This document shows positions 6,917 through 17,411 of a stretch of 64,000 bases of DNA, piece after piece. Within the stretch, counting starts at the first letter, position 1. Each line of letters starts with the position of its first letter. The notes beneath the pieces were generated by a model. The model did no database searches. It saw only the letters and a program-made list of their open reading frames with translations, and had not been told where the DNA came from. Both the position numbers and the translations under genes were made by a program. Source of the stretch: an uncultured Paludibaculum sp. (lineage in GTDB: Bacteria; Acidobacteriota; Terriglobia; Bryobacterales; Bryobacteraceae); the NCBI RefSeq assembly GCF_963665245.1, contig NZ_OY762267.1:248001-312000 (forward strand), in the 5' to 3' direction.

Positions 6917-8350
6917 CTACTGAGAGCCTTTGCTCAGCAGCATCACTTTCGCCGTGTGGAAGATGATGTACATGTCCAGAGACAGGCTCAGATGCTTCAG
7001 GTAGTAGAGGTCGTACTCCAGCTTCGTGATTGTGTCTTCCACCGAATCGCCGTACTTGTGGTTGATCTGGGCCCAACCCGTGATCCCCGGCAGAATTGCG
7101 TGCCTCTGGTTGTAGAACGGTATCTGCTCACTCAGCACCTTCACAAACTCGGGCCGCTCCGGCCGCGGTCCCACGATGGCCATTTCCCCGCGCAGTACAT
7201 TGAAGAACTGTGGCAACTCGTCCAGCCGCAGCCGGCGCAGCCAGCGGCCCACCGGCGTCACCCGCGGATCGTCCTTTTGCGCCCACACCGCGCCCGTGTT
7301 CCGCTCCGCATCGATATACATCGATCGGAATTTGTACACGAAGAATTCCTTGCCGTTCAGCCCCGTGCGCCTCTGGCGATAGACCGCTGCCCCCGGTGAG
7401 GTCAGGCGCACCACCAGCCACACAATCGCCATCAGGGGCAGGGCGAGCACCATGCCAATCATTGAGATCACGGTGGAATAGAGACGCTGGATCGCCAAGT
7501 TGCGGGAATTAGGCCCAATCGCGTTGGAAAACAGCAACTGCGAAGGGCGCAGCGCGTCCAGGGAGACTCGCCACAGCATCGTTTCGTAGAGGTAACTGGC
7601 GTCTTCCACGCGCACACCCGACACCCGCAGCCCCATCAGGTCATCCACCGGCGTGCGGTTGCGCTGCTCCGGCAAGCCCACCACGATCATCGACGGCTTG
7701 AGCTGTTCGTACGACTCCTTCAACTTCGAAACAGGACCCAGGAACGGCACCGAACCTGAGAAATCGTCGCCCCCCGGCGCATCCGACAGGTAGCCCACGC
7801 AACTCATCCCAAACTGAGGCTTTTCGTGGATCGTCCTAACAATCCGTTTCACCAGCTTGTTGGCGCCAAGAAACAGGATGCGCTGCCGGTTCCTGCTTCG
7901 GATGAACCAAACATCGTAGGCGATGCGCCACAGTGGCAGAATCACGATCGCAAGGCCGCTGCCAACCATCATGTGCCAGCGCCCCAGCACCATATCCTTG
8001 AGCACATAACTGGCCAGCGACTGGGCCAGAAACGCCAGGCCCATCACGAGACAGAACTGCTGGACAAGCCGCAGCCGTGAGATGACTCTCAGTTCCGAGT
8101 ACAGGTCGTTCAGGTAGACGCCCAGCAGGACGCTGCCCGCCACGAAGAAGATCCGATCCATCCCCCCGTCAAAGAAGAGGAAGACGTCGAGATAGTCCTG
8201 GCCCACCAGCGCGTAAGCCGCCACGTAGCAGCCAATGACCAGCAGCGTCTCCGAAAGCAGCAATCCGACGACCGAGGCTGGAACGAAGACTTTGAAGATC
8301 CTGATCATTCGTGGACGTTCAACCGAATCCCCAGATAGTAAGTCTACCAT
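6917..8350 (-). CDS. Polyprenyl-phosphate sugar transferase (exopolysaccharide initiation)
   Basis: A 477-residue membrane protein of the WcaJ/EpsB type (similar in layout to TIGR03013). It would move a sugar-1-phosphate to undecaprenyl phosphate as the first step of an exopolysaccharide. Four or five N-terminal membrane segments span residues about 22-150. A Rossmann-like domain follows (RILFLGANKLVKRIVRTI near 185). After another TM near 300 comes the catalytic bacterial sugar transferase domain with YRQRRTGLNGKEFFVYKFRS, DDPRVTPVGRWLRRLRLDEL and NVLRGEMAIVGPRPERPEF. An alternative start is Met15 (MIRIFKVF). No other polysaccharide gene is adjacent, so it appears to stand alone. Confidence 0.88.
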   Translation of the reverse strand: MVDLLSGDSVERPRMIRIFKVFVPASVVGLLLSETLLVIGCYVAAYALVGQDYLDVFLFFDGGMDRIFFVAGSVLLGVYLNDLYSELRVISRLRLVQQFCLVMGLAFLAQSLASYVLKDMVLGRWHMMVGSGLAIVILPLWRIAYDVWFIRSRNRQRILFLGANKLVKRIVRTIHEKPQFGMSCVGYLSDAPGGDDFSGSVPFLGPVSKLKESYEQLKPSMIVVGLPEQRNRTPVDDLMGLRVSGVRVEDASYLYETMLWRVSLDALRPSQLLFSNAIGPNSRNLAIQRLYSTVISMIGMVLALPLMAIVWLVVRLTSPGAAVYRQRRTGLNGKEFFVYKFRSMYIDAERNTGAVWAQKDDPRVTPVGRWLRRLRLDELPQFFNVLRGEMAIVGPRPERPEFVKVLSEQIPFYNQRHAILPGITGWAQINHKYGDSVEDTITKLEYDLYYLKHLSLSLDMYIIFHTAKVMLLSKGSQ

Positions 8351-8452
8351 GCACCATCCGCCAAAAAAGATGAACGACAGGTGGATAACTCATTGCATCG
8401 AGGACTCTTTCAGTCCGGATTTAAGTACATGAAGAATCACGCCTCTTTGCGG

Positions 8453-8481
8453 TTGACGAGCCCGATGCCCGGTGGTACTTT
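8453..8481 (+). promoter_or_regulatory. Predicted sigma-70 promoter of the isc operon
   Basis: TTGACG at 8453-8458 (5 of 6 matches to the -35 consensus) is followed after exactly 17 bases by TACTTT at 8476-8481 (4 of 6 to TATAAT). Transcription would begin near 8488, inside the IscR-like operator, leaving a leader of about 28 bases before the iscR ATG. Confidence 0.55.
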
Positions 8482-8488
8482 GGATGTG

Positions 8489-8503
8489 GGACTGAATTAG
8501 TCC
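8489..8503. promoter_or_regulatory. IscR type-1-like operator
   Basis: The inverted repeat GGACTGAATTAGTCC lies directly downstream of the predicted -10 and across the expected transcription start. Its core GACT-N5-AGTC, with an AT-rich spacer, matches the core of the E. coli IscR type-1 site, which binds the [2Fe-2S] form and represses the isc operon. The location 13 bases before the iscR ATG predicts autorepression when cluster supply is sufficient. Confidence 0.6.
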
Positions 8504-8516
8504 GAGATACTGCGCG

Positions 8517-8987
8517 ATGCTGAAGCTCACCAAGAAAGCCGACTACGGCCTCATCAGCCTGAAGCACCTCGCGGTGCACGGGCGCGAGCGGGCCGCCAGC
8601 GCCAAGGAATTGGCTGAGGCCTTCCGCATTCCGGTGCCAGTCCTGTCCAAGGTTCTGCAGAAGCTGGTCAGGGAAGGCTTCCTCATCTCGGAACAAGGAA
8701 CCAATGGCGGCTATCGGCTGTCTCGGGATCCGTCCACCATCACAGCGTTGGAGGTAATCCGCGCCATCGATGGACCTATCATTTTGACCACGTGCTTCAC
8801 CGAGCACGGGGAGTGCGATCTTTCAGATCAGTGTACGGTTCGGGAACCGCTGCGCCGGGTGCACGAAGGAATCCTTCGGCTGCTCGACAGCATCACGATT
8901 ACAGACCTGTCGGCCGACGAAGAACCGCCGCCATCAGCAAGCGCCGTGAAGGCCGGGGGTCTCTCCCTACCCGTACTCGCGAGTTAG
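8517..8987 (+). CDS. iscR: Rrf2-family iron-sulfur regulator IscR
   Basis: A 156-residue winged-helix regulator and first gene of the isc operon. The N-terminal HTH ([40 protein letters not shown]) and wing ([20 protein letters not shown]) are typical of Rrf2 proteins. Three cysteines, C93, C100 and C106, sit where E. coli IscR has C92, C98 and C104 for its [2Fe-2S] cluster; the first spacing is one residue longer. The C-terminal tail is low in complexity. It likely represses its own operon through the inverted repeat at 8489-8503. iscS starts 19 bp after its stop. Confidence 0.88.
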   Translation: MLKLTKKADYGLISLKHLAVHGRERAASAKELAEAFRIPVPVLSKVLQKLVREGFLISEQGTNGGYRLSRDPSTITALEVIRAIDGPIILTTCFTEHGECDLSDQCTVREPLRRVHEGILRLLDSITITDLSADEEPPPSASAVKAGGLSLPVLAS

Positions 8988-9006
8988 GAACAAGGAAACG
9001 CTTTCG

Positions 9007-10224
9007 ATGCTCAAATTCCCGATCTACCTGGACAATCACGCGACGACCCCCATGGACCCCCGGGTCCTGGAGGCCATGATGCCGTACTTTCTTGAAAGCT
9101 TTGGCAACGCCGCCAGCCGCAACCACTCCTTCGGCTGGGTGGCGGAGGAAGCCGTCGAGAAAGCGCGCAAACAACTCGCGGACGTGATTGGCGCCAACTC
9201 GAAAGAAATTGTCTTCACCAGCGGCGCCACCGAGTCGAACAATCTGGCCATCAAAGGCGTGGCCGAGATGTATGCCCAGAAGGGTAACCACATCATCACG
9301 GCCGCGACTGAGCACAAAGCGGTTCTCGACACCTGCAAACGGCTGGAAAAGCACGGAGCCCGAGTCACCTACCTACCTGTGCAGACCAACGGTCTCATCG
9401 ATCTCGACCAACTGCGCGAAGCCATCACGGACAAAACCATCCTGGTGAGCATCATGTACGGCAATAACGAGATCGGCACCGTGCAGGACATCGCTACCAT
9501 TGGCAAGCTGTGCAAGGAAAAGGGCGTCCTCTTCCATACCGACGCCACCCAGGCCGTCGGTAAGATTCCGGTGAACGTCCTCTCCGACAATATCGACCTC
9601 CTCTCGTTCACCGCTCACAAGATGTACGGACCGAAGGGGGTTGGCGCTCTCTACGTCCGCCGCAAGAGCCCGCGCGTCCAACTCACGGCTCAAATGGACG
9701 GCGGCGGCCACGAGCGTGGTATGCGCTCCGGCACGCTCAACGTCCCGGGCATCGTCGGCTTCGGCGCCGCAGCCACCCTCTGCAAAGACCTGATGGTCGA
9801 GGAGTCCGCCCGCCACTCGTTCCTACGCGACAAGCTTAAGGATGTCCTGATGGCCGATCTGGACGAGACCTACATCAACGGCACGATGGAACATCGCCTG
9901 CCGCACAACCTGAACATCAGTTTTGCGTATGTCGAGGGTGAAAGCCTGCTGATGGGCATCAACGATATCGCGGTTTCCAGCGGCTCGGCCTGCACTTCGG
10001 CCACTCTCGAGCCCAGTTACGTGCTGAAGGCTCTGGGCGCTGGCGACGACTTGGCCCACTCCTCCATCCGCTTCGGTATCGGCCGGTTCACGACGGAAGA
10101 GGAAGTGGACTACACGGCCGCCAAGGTCATCGATGTGGTTCGCAAGCTGCGCGAACTGTCGCCGCTCTACGACATGGTCAAGGAAGGCATCGATCTCAGC
10201 AAAGTCGAATGGAGCGCTCATTAA
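9007..10224 (+). CDS. iscS: Cysteine desulfurase IscS
   Basis: A 405-residue PLP enzyme that takes sulfur from cysteine, leaving alanine, and passes it as persulfide to IscU. The PLP lysine is K205 in [12 protein letters not shown] and the catalytic cysteine is C329 in [20 protein letters not shown], close to K206 and C328 of E. coli. The N-terminal [18 protein letters not shown] motif and the [10 protein letters not shown] segment are typical. The length equals that of group I NifS/IscS proteins. AAGGA lies upstream of the ATG. It sits between iscR and iscU, as in the E. coli operon. Confidence 0.96.
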   Translation: MLKFPIYLDNHATTPMDPRVLEAMMPYFLESFGNAASRNHSFGWVAEEAVEKARKQLADVIGANSKEIVFTSGATESNNLAIKGVAEMYAQKGNHIITAATEHKAVLDTCKRLEKHGARVTYLPVQTNGLIDLDQLREAITDKTILVSIMYGNNEIGTVQDIATIGKLCKEKGVLFHTDATQAVGKIPVNVLSDNIDLLSFTAHKMYGPKGVGALYVRRKSPRVQLTAQMDGGGHERGMRSGTLNVPGIVGFGAAATLCKDLMVEESARHSFLRDKLKDVLMADLDETYINGTMEHRLPHNLNISFAYVEGESLLMGINDIAVSSGSACTSATLEPSYVLKALGAGDDLAHSSIRFGIGRFTTEEEVDYTAAKVIDVVRKLRELSPLYDMVKEGIDLSKVEWSAH

Positions 10225-10290
10225 CCGGCGCGCGGTTGTCACCAAACAGAGAAGTACAGAATCCAATAGGTAAGGGGCTTCGATACTCAA

Positions 10291-10698
10291 ATGGCTTACA
10301 GCGACAAAGTTCTCGATCACTACAACAATCCGCGCAATGTGGGCAACCTCGATAAGAAGGACCCCAATGTCGGAACCGGGCTTGTGGGCGCGCCGGAGTG
10401 CGGCGACGTCATGAAGCTCCAGATCAAGGTGAACCCGGAGACGGGCGTCATCGAAGATGCCAAGTTCAAGACCTTCGGCTGCGGCTCGGCCATCGCCAGT
10501 TCCTCGTTGGCCACCGAGATGCTGAAAGGCAAGACGGTCGACGAGGCCCTCCAGATCAAGAACACCTTGATCGTCAACGAGTTGAGCCTGCCACCGGTCA
10601 AAATTCACTGCTCCGTCCTGGCCGAGGACGCCATCAAGGCGGCGATCACCGACTACAAGGCGAAGTCGAGCACCCCGGCTACGGTGCAAACAGCGTAA
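10291..10698 (+). CDS. iscU: Iron-sulfur cluster scaffold IscU
   Basis: A 135-residue scaffold on which [2Fe-2S] clusters are built. The three cluster cysteines are C37 (APECGD), C64 (TFGCGSA) and C107 (KIHCSVLAED), with the conserved Asp39. The LPPVK motif at residues 100-104, which the Hsp70 HscA recognises, is intact, matching the presence of hscB and hscA downstream. The opening AYSDKVLDHYNNPRNVG is the family signature. A 66-bp gap separates it from iscS. Confidence 0.96.
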   Translation: MAYSDKVLDHYNNPRNVGNLDKKDPNVGTGLVGAPECGDVMKLQIKVNPETGVIEDAKFKTFGCGSAIASSSLATEMLKGKTVDEALQIKNTLIVNELSLPPVKIHCSVLAEDAIKAAITDYKAKSSTPATVQTA

Positions 10699-10766
10699 TC
10701 TGAGGAGAGGGGCCGCCCACCATCCGGTTGGCGGTCTCCGTGAACATTACGACAATGGCAGTTACT

Positions 10767-11093
10767 ATGGCCGCGATTCAAGTTACTCCGAAAGCCGTTC
10801 AGAAGATTCGTGATGCGTTCGCCAAGCAGAACGTGAACGGCGGTCTGCGTCTTGGCGTATTGGGCGGAGGATGCTCCGGCTTGAGCTATCAGTTCAAGTT
10901 CGAGACCAAGGCCAGACCCACCGATCAGGTCTTCGATTTCGACGGCGTGCAGGTCTTCGTCGACCCGAAAAGCATGGTGTTCCTCGACGGCATGACGCTC
11001 GACTACAAAGAGTCGCTCATGCAGTCCGGTTTCGCCTTCGACAATCCTCACGCGACCAAGAGCTGCGGCTGCGGATCGTCGTTCTCGGCGTAA
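10767..11093 (+). CDS. iscA: A-type iron-sulfur carrier IscA
   Basis: A 108-residue A-type carrier that accepts clusters or iron and passes them to target proteins. The three conserved cysteines are present: one in GGGCSGLSYQF and two in KSCGCGSSFSA at the C-terminus. The start was taken at ATG 10767 (MAAIQVTPKAVQKIRDAF), which gives the usual 107-108 residue length; ATG 10755 and a TTG at 10728 are in frame upstream. Its stop overlaps the hscB start by one base (TAATG). Confidence 0.93.
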   Translation: MAAIQVTPKAVQKIRDAFAKQNVNGGLRLGVLGGGCSGLSYQFKFETKARPTDQVFDFDGVQVFVDPKSMVFLDGMTLDYKESLMQSGFAFDNPHATKSCGCGSSFSA

Positions 11094-11734
11094 TGGCCAC
11101 GCATCACAACTGCTGGCACTGCGGCACGCCCGACGCCGGTTCGATCTTCTGCCGCTACTGCAACAGCCTGCAGGCGCCGGTTCCGAATTACTTTGAGTTC
11201 TTCGGATTGCCACTGAACCTGTCCATCGATCTATCGAAGCTTCAGAAGCAGTTCTATCAGCTCAGCGGCTTGCTACATCCTGACCGGTACACCCGCCGCA
11301 GCGAGCAGGAGAAACGCTACTCGCTCGAAGCCTCGTCCATCCTCAACGACGCCTACCGTGTGCTGCGCGACCCCATCCAGCGTGCCGAGTACGTCCTGAA
11401 GGAAGCCGGCTTCGATATTGGCGAGCAGCGGTCGAAGGACGTTCCGCCTGAGTTGCTCGAAGAGGTTTTCGAGCTGAACATGGCCTTGGACGAGCTGCGC
11501 AACGGCGATGACGACGTCCTGCCCCAGCTCGACGAATCGCGCAAGAAGTTCGTCGACATCCTGGTCGACATGGACACCGGCCTCGAGGCGGAGTTCAAGA
11601 AACACGACGCCCAAACGGGCGACGAGGCCCGCCGGGGCGTGCTCGCCGAGATCCGGTCGACCCTGAACCGCCGGCGCTACATCAAGAACCTCGTCAACGA
11701 AGTGGACAAGCTGTTGACGGCTCGCAACGCCTGA
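11093..11734 (+). CDS. hscB: Co-chaperone HscB with N-terminal zinc ribbon
   Basis: A 213-residue J-domain protein that delivers IscU to HscA. Residues about 6-24 (CWHCGTPDAGSIFCRYC) form a four-cysteine CxxC-N9-CxxC zinc-ribbon-like motif not found in E. coli HscB but known from eukaryotic HSC20. The J domain follows from about residue 30 with the HPD motif in LLHPDRYTRRS. The C-terminal helical bundle (ELLEEVFELNMALDEL, EIRSTLNRRRYIKNLVNEVD) is the IscU-binding part. The ATG overlaps the iscA stop, so translation is probably coupled. Confidence 0.93.
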   Translation: MATHHNCWHCGTPDAGSIFCRYCNSLQAPVPNYFEFFGLPLNLSIDLSKLQKQFYQLSGLLHPDRYTRRSEQEKRYSLEASSILNDAYRVLRDPIQRAEYVLKEAGFDIGEQRSKDVPPELLEEVFELNMALDELRNGDDDVLPQLDESRKKFVDILVDMDTGLEAEFKKHDAQTGDEARRGVLAEIRSTLNRRRYIKNLVNEVDKLLTARNA

Positions 11735-11779
11735 GCGCGCAAGACGGTCTTCCAGGCGGCTGCCCAGACAGGGAATCAC

Positions 11780-13630
<1,851 letters not shown>

Positions 13631-13632
13631 CC

Positions 13633-13836
13633 ATGACCTGGAACGACTTTGAAGACATCGCCATCGCCCTCTTTGAACAGAACCCGGAACTCGACCCGCT
13701 CACCGTTCGGTTTACAGACCTGCATAAAATGGTGACGAGCCTTGACGGTTTCGAAGACGACCCTGAGAAGTCGAACGAGGCAAAACTCGAAGCGATTCAG
13801 ATGGCGTGGCACGAAGAATTCACCGAAAGCCAATAG
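13633..13836 (+). CDS. iscX: Iron-sulfur assembly protein IscX
   Basis: A 67-residue acidic protein of the IscX family, which binds IscS and iron and tunes cluster assembly. The signature MTWNDFEDIAIALFEQNPEL, with DPLTVRFTDLHKMV and DDPEKSNEAKLEAIQMAW, matches E. coli IscX (66 aa). It starts 2 bp after hscA. In E. coli fdx lies between hscA and iscX; here there is no room for it. Its last 31 bases overlap the start of the next gene in another frame. Confidence 0.92.
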   Translation: MTWNDFEDIAIALFEQNPELDPLTVRFTDLHKMVTSLDGFEDDPEKSNEAKLEAIQMAWHEEFTESQ

Positions 13837-14627
13837 TTCTACTTGGTTTAGCCCTCTGCTCCGCCTCGGCGCAGTTGCCGGAGCCGCGCGAGTTGCTGGA
13901 AGAGATGCACGCCGCCGAGTCCACCAACCGGGCTCAGGCGGCCCGTTTCGTTTACACCGAAGACATCCGTTACAAAGAGACATTGCCCGACGGGTCTCCG
14001 CGCGGCACCAACTGGGTGACCTATGAGGTCACGTTTGTGGCCGGCGAGCCATACAGCCGGATGGTCGCGATCCGCGGCGAGCCGCTCTCCCCGGAGGTAA
14101 CTGAAGAAGAGGAGCAGCGCTACCGCAAGGTGGAGCAGTATCGGTTGCAGACACCGTTGGAAGAGCGCCGGAGGCACTACTTCTCAGCCGAGGAACGGCG
14201 CTTCAAGATCGACACGGCGCTGGTGTTGCGGTATCACCAGGCGCGATTCCTGGGCGAGCAGCCTCTGCGCGGCCGTGACACCTGGGTGGTGGAGACGTGG
14301 CCGAAGCGGGGGACGCCGAGACCCAAACGGCGCACGGAATGCGCGCAGGACATGAGGCTCCGCTTCTGGATCGACAAACAGACGCACATGCCGATTCACC
14401 TGGAAGCGGAGTGGCTGCACGACTTCGACGGAGCGCCCAAGGGGGCGATCGTGAAGTCGGATCTCGTGCTGGTGGACGGCGTCTGGCTGCTGCAGCGCAT
14501 TGTCGTCAGTGGCCGGCGCAAGGCGGGCAAAGTCTACTTCACCTACGAGAATGACCAGAACTACTCGAACTACAAGAAGTTCCGGGCCGACGCCAAACTA
14601 TTGCTGGACCCACAGGAGCTGAACTAG
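13806..14627 (+). CDS. Secreted protein of unknown function
   Basis: A 273-residue protein with a signal peptide (RRIHRKPIVLLGLALCSASA, cleaved near residue 22). The mature part is charged and beta-rich (WVTYEVTFVAGEPYSRMVAI, RLRFWIDKQTHMPIHLEAEW, FTYENDQNYSNYKKF), recalling periplasmic LolA-like half-barrel proteins that act on lipids or lipoproteins, but I cannot assign it with confidence. The GTG start at 13806 lies inside iscX, so it is cotranscribed with the isc operon, perhaps only by position. Confidence 0.7.
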   Translation: MARRIHRKPIVLLGLALCSASAQLPEPRELLEEMHAAESTNRAQAARFVYTEDIRYKETLPDGSPRGTNWVTYEVTFVAGEPYSRMVAIRGEPLSPEVTEEEEQRYRKVEQYRLQTPLEERRRHYFSAEERRFKIDTALVLRYHQARFLGEQPLRGRDTWVVETWPKRGTPRPKRRTECAQDMRLRFWIDKQTHMPIHLEAEWLHDFDGAPKGAIVKSDLVLVDGVWLLQRIVVSGRRKAGKVYFTYENDQNYSNYKKFRADAKLLLDPQELN

Positions 14628-14632
14628 GCCCG

Positions 14633-16060
14633 TCACGCCGACTGCCGACTCTTCCTCGGCGCAGGCTCCGGGTCCGCATCCGCACGCCCGCGGCCCAGAA
14701 TCCGGTAGAGCGTCGCCCGTCCGATGCCCAGAATCTCAGCAGCCTTGGTTCGGTTTCCTTGAACCCGATCGAGAACCTGCTGAACATAGCGGCGTTCCAC
14801 TTCTTCCAACGACACCATGTCTTCGTCGTCCGTGAAGGTGACCGACCGGCCTCCGTCCACTTTGTACTGCGAGATCGATTCCGGGAAATCTTCGATATTG
14901 ATGACGTTGCCCCGGCACATCATGGCGCAGTAGTTCAGTGAGTTCTCCAGCTCCCGAACGTTGCCAGGCCAGGGATAACGCCAGGCAAGCGCCTTGGCGG
15001 CGCGGCTCAGCGTCAGCCCGGGCTTGCCGAACTGGTCGCCGAACTTGGTCAGGAAATGATGGACCAGCAGCCGTAAATCGTCCTGGCGGTCCACCAGGCG
15101 AGGGAGCCTCAGCTCGACGTGCGCCAGACGATAGTACAGGTCCTCGCGGAACAGGCGTTCGTCGACCATGGTGCGTAAGTTGCGGTGGGTGGCGCAGATG
15201 ATACGCACCGTCACCTTGCGAGCCGTGGGGTCGCCGATCCTCTGAAACTGCCGGTTCTGGAGTACGCGCAGAAGCTTAGCCTGCATCGCCATCGGCACCT
15301 CGGCGATCTCGTCGAGAAACAGCGTGCCGCCGTCAGCCGATTCCAGGAGCCCCTTCTTGGTGTCCACGGCACCCGTATAGGCACCGCGAATATGACCAAA
15401 CAGTTCGCTTTCAAAGAGGCTCTCCGGCAGCGCCGCGCAGTTGCAGACCACAAACGGCCCATCGGAAACCGGACTCAACTGATGGAGTACCCGCGCCAGC
15501 ACCTCTTTGCCAGTGCCGGTCTCACCCGTCACCAAGGCCGTCGAGTAGTGCGGAGCGATGCGTTGCATGCGGTTGAAGACCTCCATCATGGCCGGGCTCA
15601 TGCCCAGCAGGCCTTCGCACTGCGAGATCTCGACCAGCTTCGATTCCAGTTCGTGGGCGGCGGTACGCTTCTGTTTCTGCTCCGTCCAGGCGATGATCTT
15701 CTGCCTCAGCTTGTCGATTGAGATCGGCTTCGTGAGGTAGTCGAAGGCGCCACGCTGCACCGCCTCCACCGCCGAATCGGTGGAGTAATGGGCAGTGATC
15801 AGGATGACGTCCGTCTCCGGGCTGGTCTGGATGATCTGATCCAGCAGTTCCAGGCCACGCACGTCGGGCATTATGAGGTCTAGCAGGACTAGGCCGGGTG
15901 GGCGCGTCCGGACGATCTCGAGGGCTTCCGCACCGGTCTCGGCACCGGTGATGGTGACGTCCAGGCCGGAGAGGACAGCTTTCAGGAGCGCGATTGCCGC
16001 CGGGTCATCGTCGGCGACCAGAATCTGCCACCGATTGTCAGGATCAGGTCTCGGGTGCAT
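14633..16060 (-). CDS. Sigma-54-dependent response regulator, NtrC family
   Basis: A 475-residue regulator. The receiver domain (residues 10-125) has the acidic pocket (VADDDP), the phospho-acceptor D61 in LVLLDLIMPD, and the switch Lys in YLTKPIS. The AAA+ domain has Walker A GETGTGKE (179-186), the sigma-54 contact loop as GAYTGA (226-231, Tyr for the usual Phe), Walker B GGTLFLDEIAE and the arginine fingers near REDLYYRLAHVELRLPRL. The C-terminal Fis-type HTH is RVQGNRTKAAEILGIGRATL. It overlaps by one base the stop of the DHp-only gene upstream, so the two are probably one operon and phosphotransfer partners. Confidence 0.92.
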   Translation of the reverse strand: MHPRPDPDNRWQILVADDDPAAIALLKAVLSGLDVTITGAETGAEALEIVRTRPPGLVLLDLIMPDVRGLELLDQIIQTSPETDVILITAHYSTDSAVEAVQRGAFDYLTKPISIDKLRQKIIAWTEQKQKRTAAHELESKLVEISQCEGLLGMSPAMMEVFNRMQRIAPHYSTALVTGETGTGKEVLARVLHQLSPVSDGPFVVCNCAALPESLFESELFGHIRGAYTGAVDTKKGLLESADGGTLFLDEIAEVPMAMQAKLLRVLQNRQFQRIGDPTARKVTVRIICATHRNLRTMVDERLFREDLYYRLAHVELRLPRLVDRQDDLRLLVHHFLTKFGDQFGKPGLTLSRAAKALAWRYPWPGNVRELENSLNYCAMMCRGNVINIEDFPESISQYKVDGGRSVTFTDDEDMVSLEEVERRYVQQVLDRVQGNRTKAAEILGIGRATLYRILGRGRADADPEPAPRKSRQSA

Positions 16061-16596
16061 CAGTCCGCACCATCCCCCGGGCTGCGGTCTTTGTTGGTCG
16101 CTGTGTTCTCCAAGGTACTCACCGGATCTCCCCCAATCTGTCCATCCGGAACCGTGCCGATCTTGATCGCGAGCTGAATGGCCCGAGCGACTCCATCTCG
16201 TGCCCGGCTCAGATACTCCGCCGCCACCGAACTGCTGCCGGCACCCAATTCCGAGCTGAGCAGTTCAAGAAACCCTGAGGCAATATTCAACGGGCCCAGC
16301 AGGTCGTGCCTCAAACGGCAGGCCTCGGCCTCATCGTATAACACATTCTTGTCCGGCATCGCACGGAAAGTAAATCGCAGAATTGGCCCGAGTGCAAGGC
16401 CTTCCTTCTTCGCGTCGTAAAAACCCGGCACAACAGTGCGCAATTGTCCTTGGGCGGCGCCCAGCCCGGGCAAAAACCTCATCAGAATCGTGGGAGCAGC
16501 CATCATGGCCGCCGCTGCGCTGCCAAGTCCGTCAGCAAACACCGGGCTCCACGTCGAAGCGTCCAGCCCCACGCCAGCCTTCCAGGCGCTAACCAC
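16060..16596 (-). CDS. DHp-domain-only protein (histidine kinase relative without ATPase domain)
   Basis: A 178-residue protein. Residues about 90-145 (AEACRLRHDLLGPLNIASGF, then VAAEYLSRARDGVARAIQLA) form a two-helix HisKA/DHp-like hairpin with the candidate phospho-accepting His97. No ATP-binding domain follows; the tail is low in complexity. Residues 1-80 have no clear domain, and a later start (Met80, MPDKNVLYDEA) would give a 99-residue DHp alone. It is directly upstream of and overlaps the NtrC-type regulator, so a Spo0B/ChpT-like phosphotransfer role is an attractive inference. A kinase remnant is the alternative. Confidence 0.6.
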   Translation of the reverse strand: MVSAWKAGVGLDASTWSPVFADGLGSAAAAMMAAPTILMRFLPGLGAAQGQLRTVVPGFYDAKKEGLALGPILRFTFRAMPDKNVLYDEAEACRLRHDLLGPLNIASGFLELLSSELGAGSSSVAAEYLSRARDGVARAIQLAIKIGTVPDGQIGGDPVSTLENTATNKDRSPGDGAD

Positions 16597-17411
16597 GCGC
16601 CGCCTCCACCGTCTCGGTCACGGAAACATTCAAATCGAAATACCGCGAGGACCGCCTGGCGCCGCCGGTGCCCCGGCCTGCAGCGGACGAACCCAGGAAC
16701 ACAACGATCGGCTGGGTAATTACAATGACCGACAAACGCATGACATATTTATTCGGTCTGATGAATATAGTATTAATCTGGGAATTGTCGCACAAGAACT
16801 TAGCCAAAATCGACTGGTGATTTTCGGCCTCGATCACGGCCAGCCGCCTTTCCGTTCCAAACGCCCCGCGCCGTGCCGCACCGAACAAACCACAGCACTT
16901 GTCCGGCTCGCGATCAGGGTGTCCGGTCCGGGCTTCGCACATGTCGTCCTCCTGGCCGCAACGACCGGGGCCTGATGGCAAACTGGCCAACTCCACCACC
17001 GGGACCGGCATTCCGGCACGCCTTCCAGCCGGTCGACCAAACCAGGTTCGGACCCGCCGCCCAAAGCCACTGCTCCGGTGGGATGGGTGTAAGCCGGATC
17101 GAACCCAAGACCACAAAGGATCCAGACCATTGTACTGGCAATTCTAGTACCCAATCGTCCGAAGTGCGGCAGAACTTCAGATCTTGCCCGCATGGCATCC
17201 CATGCACGGATTTTTGTTCTGAATCGTGACGGCTCTGTCTCATTCCGAGTCGAACACGCGGTCGGACGGTGGTTAGGAGAATTGGAGGGACAGCGATAAC
17301 GATAGAAGCTGCAGCGATATCCGAAGATTGGCCCGCGGCGTGCTCTGTGTTGAGTGGCAGGTTTCGTCAACTCGGGCCGCGAGAGGTTAAGAGTTTGCAA
17401 TCCGGATCTGA
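16597..17411. other. Long intergenic region with an AT-rich dyad
   Basis: About 815 bases without a convincing gene; the open frames here overlap on both strands and show no conserved motif. A stretch near 16720-16830 is markedly AT-richer than its surroundings and holds an imperfect dyad at about 16745-16770 (ATATTTATTC and GATGAATAT). It probably carries the divergent promoters for the DHp-only/NtrC pair to the left and the pseudokinase-receiver gene to the right. A small minus-strand peptide gene ending at 16589 cannot be excluded. Confidence 0.4.

Noticed and set aside
16436..17116. Overlapping frames on both strands in the 16.6-17.4 kb gap
   Set aside because: No conserved motif and weak starts. 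A short minus-strand peptide before the DHp gene (ending YFDLNVSVTETVEAARG) looked slightly protein-like, but no start or ribosome site supports it.
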